Below, piece after piece: positions 30,773 through 39,032 of a stretch of 64,000 nt of DNA (its first letter is position 1; every line of letters starts with the position of its first letter). Under the pieces are notes generated by a model. That model searched no databases. It had not been told where the DNA came from and saw only the letters and a list, made by a program, of their open reading frames with translations. The position numbers and the translations under genes are program-made. This DNA is from Halobacillus_A sp043497005 (lineage in GTDB: Bacteria; Bacillota; Bacilli; Bacillales; Halobacillaceae), in contig NZ_JBIEKE010000001.1 of assembly GCF_043497005.1 (NCBI RefSeq), positions 1,302,001-1,366,000 of the forward strand, written 5' to 3'.

Positions 30773-31660
30773 ATGAAGAAATTCTCAATTCTCACTACGG
30801 TCATCACATTTATAGCTCTTATCCTTGGCAATCTTGTAGTAGCTACAGATTCTGGGGATGCGTGTGGTACGACCTGGCCCGTTTGTAATGGTCAGATTAT
30901 TCCTGATCTCACCGATTACCATATAATTATCGAATATTCACATCGCTTAATGGTTCCTTTATTAGCGCTATTAACATTTATTAACGCAATAGGAGCTATT
31001 AAAAAGCATAGAAAAAGAAAGACTATATTAGTTCTTGCTATTTTGAGCTTAGGAATGCTTGTATTTCAATCAGCTGTTGGAGGGCTAAATGTACTGCTGG
31101 GAACGCCGCCTGGATTTACTACGCTGGATGTTACGTTCAGTCAAGTATTGCTGGTTATTCTCGTATTACTTAGTTATAGTTTGCATGAAACGAAAATAGA
31201 GTTAAACCAGGTGAGTTGGTCCACAGTTAGTATGAGCTATCGAGCCTTTGTGATTGGTTTTGTGGTTTATGTAGCTCAAGTTATCTTAGGGGCTTTCTTC
31301 AAGCATAGCCGTGCCAGTAATGTTCTGCTGGATATACCGGCTGCTGAGTACTTGATCCGAAGTGAGTCTATTGCGAACATGATTTACTCGCTGCATTGGG
31401 TGGCAACAGTTGTTATCTTTGTAGCCGCGTTATGGTACGTGATTTACGCAACGAAATTTAAGTATCACAAGTTACTCGCTTGGGCGTATCTCATCACGAT
31501 TTTACTCAATGCGGTGGTCGGTTTTGTAATCGTCATTACAGGAAACGTCGTTCTGGCTTCCTCGATTCATATGATCATTTCTACAATGACGATGGTTATC
31601 GGAGCAATGATTCTAGGAGGCTACTGGTTCAAACTTCAGAAAAAAACCATCACAGCTTAA
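30773..31660 (+). CDS. ctaA: Haem A synthase CtaA
   Basis: CtaA oxidises haem O to haem A for aa3-type terminal oxidase, in the membrane. At 295 residues it has eight hydrophobic segments. The first extracytoplasmic loop has the Cys pair region (GDACGTTWPVCNGQ) seen in Bacillus CtaA, followed by EYSHRLMVPLLAL with a haem-ligand His. Further His residues are FFKHSRASN, SLHWVAT and SSIHMII. I chose ATG 30773, which follows AGGAAGGG; the frame is open upstream to 30722. The ctaBCDEF oxidase genes are not nearby. Confidence 0.9.
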   Translation: MKKFSILTTVITFIALILGNLVVATDSGDACGTTWPVCNGQIIPDLTDYHIIIEYSHRLMVPLLALLTFINAIGAIKKHRKRKTILVLAILSLGMLVFQSAVGGLNVLLGTPPGFTTLDVTFSQVLLVILVLLSYSLHETKIELNQVSWSTVSMSYRAFVIGFVVYVAQVILGAFFKHSRASNVLLDIPAAEYLIRSESIANMIYSLHWVATVVIFVAALWYVIYATKFKYHKLLAWAYLITILLNAVVGFVIVITGNVVLASSIHMIISTMTMVIGAMILGGYWFKLQKKTITA

Positions 31661-31705
31661 AAAAACAGCCTTTAGCGGATATATCCCCTAAAGGCTGTTT
31701 TTGAT
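31661..31705. terminator. Bidirectional terminator between ctaA and the SNF2 gene
   Basis: AACAGCCTTTAG pairs with CTAAAGGCTGTT, flanked by A and T runs on both sides. It serves two converging genes. Confidence 0.9.
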
Positions 31706-31706
31706 T

Positions 31707-34700
31707 TTATTGGAACAATTCACGAATCTCATCTTCACTTAAGGAAGTAAGCATGGATTCACCTGGTTGGATGATTTGATCTACAAGGTCACGTTTCTTC
31801 TGCTGTAATTGAAAGATTCTTTCCTCTATCGTACCTTCTGAAATCATGCGGATCACTTGAACCACTTTTTCTTGACCAATTCGGTGAGCACGGCCCGCCG
31901 CTTGTTCTTCAATCGCCGGATTCCACCACAAGTCATAAAGAATTACGGTGTCCGCTCCAGTTAAGTTTAATCCAGTACCCCCGGCTTTTAAGGAGATAAA
32001 GAAGGCATCTTTTTCCCCATTGTTAAAACGGTCCACCATTTCAACTCGTTGTTCACTTTTAGTACCGCCGTCCAAATAGAAAGCGCTCATCCCGCTAACC
32101 GTTAGTTCGTCGTGGAGAATCTTGAGCATACTGGAGAACTGAGAGAAGATTAATACACGGTGTCCCCCCGCTTTTAATTCACTCGTGAGTTCTTTTAACT
32201 GTTCAAGTTTTCCCGATTCTCCTTCATAGTTCTCTAAGAAAAGTTGCGGATGGCAGCAAATTTGACGAAGGCGTGTTAATCCTGCTAAAATTTCCAGTTT
32301 TCCTCGTTGTAACCCTTTTGTAGCTATCGTTTCGTTTACTTCAGATTGTATTTTCTCCAAGTAAGCCAAATAGACTTCTTTCTGGTTTCGAGTCAACTCT
32401 GAATACTGTACAGTTTCAATTTTATTAGGCAGTTCCTCTAGGACTTCGGTTTTCATACGTCTTAATATAAAGGGTCTCGTCATTCGAGCAATTTTCTCGG
32501 GCTTCATTTGTAGAAATTTCTTTTTACTCGAGTAGAAACCAGGCATAATTGTTCGAAATAGAGACCATAGCTCATTTAGTGAGTTCTCTATTGGGGTCCC
32601 GCTTAATGCAAAGCGGTGTTCAGCTTTTACGGTTCTTACAGCTTGAGAGGTTTTTGTTGTCTCATTTTTAATCGCTTGTGCTTCATCTAAAAACATGGCA
32701 TGAAATTTCTTTTCTTCATATAAGCCAATATCCTGTCGCAGAAGCGGATAAGAAGTAATAAATATATCGACATTCTCTTGTAGTTTCTCTTTACGCGTTA
32801 CCGGATCTCCTGAAATTACTTGAACGCTGAGAGAAGGTGCAAATTTTTCCATTTCTTTCTTCCAGTTATATACAAGAGAAGCAGGTGTTATGATGAGCGC
32901 AGGACGGTCGAGCTGATTATTTTCTTTCTCATATAAAAGAAAAGCGATGCTTTGAACGGTTTTTCCTAACCCCATATCATCTGCTAACACACCGCCAAGT
33001 CCGTAAGTGGACAATGTTTTTAACCAACGAAATCCAGTCAGCTGGTAGTCGCGTAAATCAGCATCTAATGCTGGTGAAGGCTCAATGTTAAAGGACTGTG
33101 GAGACTGCAGGCGCTGGACTAATTTTGTAAAACGTTCATTCTTTTCTTCTTCGTGCAAAGATAAAGAGTCATTTACTTGTAAGCTGCGTGCTTTTGAAAC
33201 TTGAAGACCTGAATGATCTACATCCGAAGCGGATAAATCAAGTTCATCCGCGAAATTTTGAAACCTTTCGAATGACTCGCTGGTCAGAGAAAGCAAGGCA
33301 CCGTCTGATAGTCGATAGTAACGTTTACGTTCAATTGCAGCGCGTAAGGCATTTGTTACGTCATCTTCAGAAATTCCATCTATGCCAAAACGAATATCTA
33401 GCCAGCTTCCATCACTATTTATATCTACGGAAGGGACAAGTTCGCGGTCCTGGTCCAACATAAGTGATTTAACGGAATTCGAAGTATACACTTCGGCCAG
33501 CTGATTCAATTCAGGAAGGTAGTCGGTTAAAAAAAGATGTAAAGCATCATCATCTTCAAGGTAGACCGTCTCACCATCAAACTTGAATTCAGCCTGCTCT
33601 ATGATATGGATGATCGCTTGTTCGGTTTTTCGGTCTCGCTGAATGATGTGCTGCTTCGATTCTTGGTTGTTAAAAGGCTGGAGAACGTGCTCACCGTAAA
33701 TAAACTTCACATCTATGGTTAATGCCCATTGTTCAAAATCGAGATACACTTTCGCCTTAAGATCTTCTTGAATAATTTTGGATTGAGCTTTTTCATCTAA
33801 AGATATTTTAGCAATGGATTCCAATTCAGGAAGTACATAAGATACAATTCCTTCCATGTCGACCTGGCTGACGGTATGGTTTCCATTTGAATTGTAAGGT
33901 AATAGGGCATGCAAGGTTTGGATAACTTCTTCCTTATCAGGCGAAATAGGATAAAATATACCTTCTTCATGTAATAAATGATAGTCTTTTAAATATTCAT
34001 ATTGCTTCAATTGGTTCATGTGAAGGTGATAGCGTCCCCGTTCTTCTGAAACGTAAAAATTCAGGTTAGGAAACGCTTCTTTCATCTCTAGCTGACCTTT
34101 CGATTGACCGCGTTCGATTACTTCACAAAACCGGGTTTGTAAATCTCTTAATAAACTTGCGGTTAAAGAAGGAGGAAGTGTTAAGATCCGCTGTTCTCCA
34201 GCACTCCAATGTCGATCATAAAATAACTCCTGCTCATAACTATGGTACAGGTTATCAATAATTTTTTTGTCGATTTCTTCAAATGTATGCTCAGCGGGAT
34301 CATACGTAAACTTTTTCGAAATTTGATAGGGTTTTTCTTGTTGGATGTGCTGTAGGAGCTCTCTAATGTCTTTAATCACGTAAGCATAGCCTTCTCCCAG
34401 CTTTATCTCTATACCAAGGCTTTTACTCCCAAGCCAGGATTGAACATGTACATAGTACTGAACGTTAAGCGTAGTTTTGTGAGAATCGTTATACCTATTT
34501 TCTTGCCGATCTCTAAATGTCTCAAATAACCGCATAGCAAAGACACGGTCAATTTGAGTATCTACGTTTGGAGCGGAATTATCATCTTTTTCCTCTTTAA
34601 GCTTAGGAGACGATTCGATAATCGCTCTTTCTCTAATTGCACAAAGAACAGCTGCAATATGCTTGCAGCTATAATAAGTTTCATAGGCAGGGCATTCACA

Positions 34701-34916
34701 ACGGGCTTCGAGATCCTCATCTTCAAAAAAGAAAACGCGTACTTCATAATCATGAGTACCCGTCACGACAGCGCGCCAGGAACGAATGGCGCTATTATGG
34801 GTGAGTCCGTAGACTTTACCTTGCTTGAAGTATTGCTCGCCTCGTGTGTAAAAGGTTTGCCCTGTTATTTTTTTTATATCACTAGGTTGTAAAAGGTATG
34901 ACTGCATAGCTGGCAT
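31707..34916 (-). CDS. SNF2 family DNA-dependent ATPase with SWIM zinc finger
   Basis: A 1069-residue protein. The N-terminal SWIM zinc finger has Cys73, Cys75, Cys84 and His86 (CECPAYETYYSCKH). A SNF2-associated region covers about 90-600. The two RecA-like lobes occupy about 620-1060: LADDMGLGKTVQS (motif I), FLDEAQAIKN (motif II), LSGTPIENSLNELWSL (III), and GRAHRIGQ (VI). Such bacterial SNF2 proteins move on duplex DNA, and some act in repair or RNA polymerase recycling; the role of this one is unknown. It forms a single-gene minus-strand unit. Confidence 0.9.
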   Translation of the reverse strand: MPAMQSYLLQPSDIKKITGQTFYTRGEQYFKQGKVYGLTHNSAIRSWRAVVTGTHDYEVRVFFFEDEDLEARCECPAYETYYSCKHIAAVLCAIRERAIIESSPKLKEEKDDNSAPNVDTQIDRVFAMRLFETFRDRQENRYNDSHKTTLNVQYYVHVQSWLGSKSLGIEIKLGEGYAYVIKDIRELLQHIQQEKPYQISKKFTYDPAEHTFEEIDKKIIDNLYHSYEQELFYDRHWSAGEQRILTLPPSLTASLLRDLQTRFCEVIERGQSKGQLEMKEAFPNLNFYVSEERGRYHLHMNQLKQYEYLKDYHLLHEEGIFYPISPDKEEVIQTLHALLPYNSNGNHTVSQVDMEGIVSYVLPELESIAKISLDEKAQSKIIQEDLKAKVYLDFEQWALTIDVKFIYGEHVLQPFNNQESKQHIIQRDRKTEQAIIHIIEQAEFKFDGETVYLEDDDALHLFLTDYLPELNQLAEVYTSNSVKSLMLDQDRELVPSVDINSDGSWLDIRFGIDGISEDDVTNALRAAIERKRYYRLSDGALLSLTSESFERFQNFADELDLSASDVDHSGLQVSKARSLQVNDSLSLHEEEKNERFTKLVQRLQSPQSFNIEPSPALDADLRDYQLTGFRWLKTLSTYGLGGVLADDMGLGKTVQSIAFLLYEKENNQLDRPALIITPASLVYNWKKEMEKFAPSLSVQVISGDPVTRKEKLQENVDIFITSYPLLRQDIGLYEEKKFHAMFLDEAQAIKNETTKTSQAVRTVKAEHRFALSGTPIENSLNELWSLFRTIMPGFYSSKKKFLQMKPEKIARMTRPFILRRMKTEVLEELPNKIETVQYSELTRNQKEVYLAYLEKIQSEVNETIATKGLQRGKLEILAGLTRLRQICCHPQLFLENYEGESGKLEQLKELTSELKAGGHRVLIFSQFSSMLKILHDELTVSGMSAFYLDGGTKSEQRVEMVDRFNNGEKDAFFISLKAGGTGLNLTGADTVILYDLWWNPAIEEQAAGRAHRIGQEKVVQVIRMISEGTIEERIFQLQQKKRDLVDQIIQPGESMLTSLSEDEIRELFQ

Positions 34917-35093
34917 CCTAACTTCTCTTTTTTTTCATTATAACAGGAGAGGGGTCTATATTTCTTCCTTAATATTTGCTATTTTTCCCTGATCACTAAT
35001 AAAGCATACGAAAGGGGTGAATGTAGGTTTTCCTTTATTGATTTTAATGCTGTATTATGCTAACTTTCAAGTTAGAGAGTTTTAAAATTCGAG

Positions 35094-35125
35094 TAGCCGC
35101 TCGTTTGCCTGAGCGGCTTTTGTTA
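35094..35125 (+). terminator. Hairpin in the leader of prfC
   Basis: AGCCGCTC pairs with GAGCGGCT around an 8-nt loop, followed by TTTGTTAT. It stands about 85 nt before prfC with no gene between it and the divergent SNF2 start, so it may attenuate prfC. The T tract is short. Confidence 0.55.
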
Positions 35126-35205
35126 TGGAGTGAACATGCCGATGTAAAACGTATATCCTGCCCAATATTTGAATCGACTTAATTTAAGAACTGGAGGATA
35201 TGACG

Positions 35206-36789
35206 ATGACAATACAAGATGAAACGAAAAAGCGCCGGACTTTCGCTATTATTTCCCACCCCGATGCTGGTAAAACAACAATGACAGAGAAAATGCTTCT
35301 ATTTGGTAACTTGATTCGTTCAGCAGGCACGGTGAAAGGGAAAAAGTCTGGTAAGTTTGCTACCTCAGACTGGATGGAGATTGAAAAACAACGTGGAATT
35401 TCCGTAACCTCAAGTGTAATGAATTTTCCTTATCAAGGATACCAGGTCAATATACTTGATACACCGGGACACGAGGATTTCAGTGAAGATACGTACCGTA
35501 CACTGACAGCAGTGGACAGCGTAGTCATGGTGATTGATGGTACCAAAGGAATTGAGGCACAGACCTTGAAGTTATTTAAGGTTTGTAAAATGCGTGGTAT
35601 TCCTATTTTTACATTTATTAATAAAATGGACCGCGAAGGCCGAGAGCCACTAGAGCTGATGGAAGAAATCGAATCCACCTTAAATATTGAAACTTATCCG
35701 ATGACTTGGCCGGTTGGAATGGGAAAACGTTTTATGGGTGTATTTGATCGAGAAAACGATCAATTTGTTCGCTATACAGGAAATGAGGAAGAGACATATA
35801 TTCCTTTTTCCGAGCTTGATCAACACCCTGATCTGACGGAAGATCCTACGTATCAAGAGGCTGAGGATGAACTGATGCTCGTTGACGAAGCTGGAGATGG
35901 CTTTGATCTCAATAAAGTGATGAAAGGAGACCAAACCCCGGTTTTCTTCGGTAGTGCATTAGCACCTTTTGGAGTAGAGACGTTTTTTAATACGTTTATA
36001 CGCTACGCTCCTGAACCGGCTCCTCGTCGTTCAACCGAGGGGGTTGTTTCACCTGAACATGAAGAATTTTCAGGTTTTATTTTCAAGATTCAAGCCAATA
36101 TGAATCCCCAGCACCGTGATCGAATTGCCTTTGTACGTATTTGCTCAGGGAAATTTGAACGAAGAATGAACGTTACGCTGTCCAGAACGGGCAAAGCATT
36201 TAAGCTTGCTCAGTCCCAGCAGTTTGTCGCTTCTTCCCGTGGGACTGTAGAAGAAGGGTATGCGGGAGATATCATAGGCATTTATGACCCAAACGTGTAC
36301 CGGATTGGTGATACCATTGTGACAGGTAAACAGAACTTTGAGTATGATGAACTGCCACAATTCCCACCTGAGCTTTTCAAAAAAGTAACGGCGAAAAACG
36401 TTATGAAATCTAAGCAGTTTAAAAAAGGTCTTGAGCAGCTCGTTCAAGAAGGTGCGATCCAACTGTTTAAACATTATCACTTTGAAGACTATATTATTGG
36501 TGCCGTCGGGGAACTTCAATATGAAGTTTTCGAATACCGTATGAAAAATGAATATAATGTTGAGATAGAGTTAACATCAATAGGGGAACGTATTCCACGA
36601 TGGCTGCCCGAAGATCAGGTGGATGAATCCATGTTTGATGACCGAAATATGCTTGTACTTGATCGTGAACAGAAGCCGTTAGTATTATTTAAGAATGACT
36701 TTTCTCTTCGTTGGTTCCAAGATAAGCATGAAGATGTTGAATTAATTGATCTATTTGAAGTGAACAAGTATGATCAATCGTACGAGTAA
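35206..36789 (+). CDS. prfC: Peptide chain release factor 3 (GTPase)
   Basis: RF3 is a GTPase that removes RF1 or RF2 from the ribosome after peptide release. About 527 residues. The G motifs are intact: HPDAGKTT (G1) near residue 18, DTPGHEDFSEDTYR (G3) and INKMDREGRE (G4). The translation factor domain II and RF3-specific C-terminus follow. I chose ATG 35206, which is 8 nt from GGAGG; an ATG at 35200 is too close. RF3 is patchy in Bacillaceae: as I recall, Bacillus subtilis 168 lacks it. Confidence 0.95.
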   Translation: MTIQDETKKRRTFAIISHPDAGKTTMTEKMLLFGNLIRSAGTVKGKKSGKFATSDWMEIEKQRGISVTSSVMNFPYQGYQVNILDTPGHEDFSEDTYRTLTAVDSVVMVIDGTKGIEAQTLKLFKVCKMRGIPIFTFINKMDREGREPLELMEEIESTLNIETYPMTWPVGMGKRFMGVFDRENDQFVRYTGNEEETYIPFSELDQHPDLTEDPTYQEAEDELMLVDEAGDGFDLNKVMKGDQTPVFFGSALAPFGVETFFNTFIRYAPEPAPRRSTEGVVSPEHEEFSGFIFKIQANMNPQHRDRIAFVRICSGKFERRMNVTLSRTGKAFKLAQSQQFVASSRGTVEEGYAGDIIGIYDPNVYRIGDTIVTGKQNFEYDELPQFPPELFKKVTAKNVMKSKQFKKGLEQLVQEGAIQLFKHYHFEDYIIGAVGELQYEVFEYRMKNEYNVEIELTSIGERIPRWLPEDQVDESMFDDRNMLVLDREQKPLVLFKNDFSLRWFQDKHEDVELIDLFEVNKYDQSYE

Positions 36790-36799
36790 TATAATGTGA

Positions 36800-36833
36800 A
36801 GCCTAAGGATTGTGATGTCCTTAGGCTTTTTTC
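36800..36833 (+). terminator. Terminator after prfC
   Basis: AGCCTAAGGA (36800-36809) with TCCTTAGGCT (36818-36827), then TTTTTT-type tail. Confidence 0.92.
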
Positions 36834-36962
36834 TGCTTATTTTTCTATCTCGCTTGTAAAATAAAGGTCGTAGTAATTTTTAAGGTAAGTTCATAAATCT
36901 CTTTTCAACCACTCTGTACAGCTTTTAAAACGTCATGAAAAACTTTCCAAAGCAGCCGAACA

Positions 36963-36998
36963 CGAATGTTTGTTCGTTTCATGTTAGAATGGTAAAAT
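36963..36998 (+). promoter_or_regulatory. SOS (LexA/DinR) box and promoter of uvrBA
   Basis: CGAATGTTTGTTCG (36963-36976) fits the Bacillus DinR consensus CGAACRNRYGTTCG with one change. It overlaps the -35 TTGTTC (36970-36975), which is 17 nt from TAAAAT (36993-36998). Damage induction of uvrB and uvrA is inferred. Confidence 0.8.
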
Positions 36999-37045
36999 AT
37001 TGTGGTAAACTATTGGAGAACTAATGTAGAACGGAGGATTGTGGG

Positions 37046-39025
37046 ATGGACAATCAATTTGAATTAGTTTCTGAATACGAACCCCAGGGCGATCAGCCTA
37101 AAGCAATAGAAGAACTCGTAAAAGGAATTCAAAACGGCCAGAAGCATCAAACATTGCTTGGTGCTACAGGCACAGGAAAAACATTTACGATGTCTAATGT
37201 CATTGAGCAAATCAACAAACCGACGTTAATAATCGCTCATAATAAAACATTAGCAGGACAGTTATATAGTGAATTCAAAGAATTTTTCCCAAACAATGCG
37301 GTAGAGTATTTTGTGAGCTTTTATGATTATTATCAGCCTGAAGCTTACGTGCCTCAAACCGATACATTTATTGAAAAAGATTCAAATATAAATGACGAGA
37401 TTGATAAACTCCGTCACTCAGCAACAACCTCTTTATTTGAAAGAAATGATGTCATCATTGTTGCTAGTGTTTCATGTATATATGGTTTAGGTTCCCCGGA
37501 AGAATATAGCAGCCAGGTTTTATCTCTTCGACCAGGAATGGAAAAAGATCGGGATGAGTTGCTGCGCTCCTTAGTTGATATTCAATACGCTCGTAACGAT
37601 ATTGATTTTCAGCGTGGTACGTTTCGTGTGCGCGGAGACTCTGTTGAAATCATTGTTGCTTCAAGAGAAGAGCATGCGATTCGCGTAGAATTTTTTGGAG
37701 ATGAAATTGATCGGATTCGCGAGATTGATGTGTTAACAGGAGAAATTGTAGGAGAACGTGATCACGTAGCCATTTTTCCGGCTTCGCACTTCGTGACTCG
37801 TGAAGCCAAGCTGCAAAAAGCGATTAAAAATATTGAAAAAGAAATGCACGAGCGGGTAAAGGAGTTAAAAGATGAAAACAAACTTTTAGAAGCCCAGCGT
37901 CTTGAACAGCGTACCAATTATGATTTGGAGATGATGAAGGAGATGGGCTTCTGTTCAGGAATTGAGAACTATTCCCGTCATTTAACCTTTAGGGAAAAAG
38001 GAGCCACCCCTTATACATTAATGGATTATTTTCCAGAAGACTCTTTAATTATGGTCGATGAGTCTCACGTAACCTTACCGCAAATTCGTGGTATGTATAA
38101 CGGAGACCAGGCGAGAAAACAAGTATTGGTAGACCATGGCTTCAGACTTCCGTCTGCACTCGATAACCGTCCTTTACGCTTTGAAGAATTTGAAAAGCAT
38201 ATAGATTTTATCACCTATGTGTCAGCTACTCCCGGACCTTACGAGCTTGAACACACGCCGAAAATGACGGAACAAATTATTCGTCCTACCGGGCTGCTTG
38301 ATCCTGAAATCGAGATCCGGCCAATTCATGGTCAAATTGATGACTTGATTGGAGAGATTAATAAACGGCAAGAGCGTAATGAACGAGTGCTAGTTACAAC
38401 ATTGACGAAAAAAATGTCAGAAGATCTTACTGATTATTTGAAAGAGATTGGGATCAAAGTAGCGTATCTTCATTCTGAAATTAATACAATGGAGCGAATT
38501 GAAATTATTCGGGATTTACGTTTAGGAAAGTATAACGTGCTCATCGGCATTAACTTATTAAGAGAGGGCTTAGATATTCCTGAAGTTTCCCTTGTTACCA
38601 TTTTAGATGCAGACAAAGAAGGATTCCTTCGTTCTGACCGCTCCCTTATCCAGACTATAGGGCGGGCGGCTCGTAATGAAAATGGACGAGTCATCATGTA
38701 TGCTGATAAAACAACAGCCTCCATGCAATATGCTATCGATGAAACGTATCGACGCCGGGAAAAGCAAATTGCATATAATGAAGAGCATGGAATAACACCA
38801 AAAACGATTAAAAAAGAAGTACGTGATCTAATTCAAGCCACTACCGTCGCAGAAGAAGACGAAGCATACGGCACTGAGAAAAAGCCTTCAGAAATGACGA
38901 AGAAAGAGCGTCTTGAATTAGTAGACAATTTAGAAACGGAAATGAAACAAGCTGCGAAAGACTTAGATTTTGAACGAGCAGCAGAGTTACGCGATGTTAT
39001 TCTTGAATTAAAAGCGGAAGGATGA
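37046..39025 (+). CDS. uvrB: Excinuclease ABC subunit UvrB
   Basis: UvrB verifies DNA lesions and recruits UvrC in nucleotide excision repair. At 659 residues it has normal length. Walker A is GATGTGKTFT near residue 40, the beta-hairpin region is YYQPEAYVPQTDTFIEKD, Walker B is MVDESH, and helicase motif VI is QTIGRAARN. The UVR motif at the C-terminus (EMKQAAKDLDFERAAELRD) contacts UvrA or UvrC. It has a CGGAGG site. uvrA starts 7 nt downstream. The SOS box upstream should control both. Confidence 0.98.
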   Translation: MDNQFELVSEYEPQGDQPKAIEELVKGIQNGQKHQTLLGATGTGKTFTMSNVIEQINKPTLIIAHNKTLAGQLYSEFKEFFPNNAVEYFVSFYDYYQPEAYVPQTDTFIEKDSNINDEIDKLRHSATTSLFERNDVIIVASVSCIYGLGSPEEYSSQVLSLRPGMEKDRDELLRSLVDIQYARNDIDFQRGTFRVRGDSVEIIVASREEHAIRVEFFGDEIDRIREIDVLTGEIVGERDHVAIFPASHFVTREAKLQKAIKNIEKEMHERVKELKDENKLLEAQRLEQRTNYDLEMMKEMGFCSGIENYSRHLTFREKGATPYTLMDYFPEDSLIMVDESHVTLPQIRGMYNGDQARKQVLVDHGFRLPSALDNRPLRFEEFEKHIDFITYVSATPGPYELEHTPKMTEQIIRPTGLLDPEIEIRPIHGQIDDLIGEINKRQERNERVLVTTLTKKMSEDLTDYLKEIGIKVAYLHSEINTMERIEIIRDLRLGKYNVLIGINLLREGLDIPEVSLVTILDADKEGFLRSDRSLIQTIGRAARNENGRVIMYADKTTASMQYAIDETYRRREKQIAYNEEHGITPKTIKKEVRDLIQATTVAEEDEAYGTEKKPSEMTKKERLELVDNLETEMKQAAKDLDFERAAELRDVILELKAEG

Positions 39026-39032
39026 TGACCTT

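Noticed and set aside
31707..34916. Plus-strand frames inside the SNF2 gene (for example near 33188 and 34554)
   Set aside because: Antisense shadows of a continuous 1069-residue protein with intact motifs.
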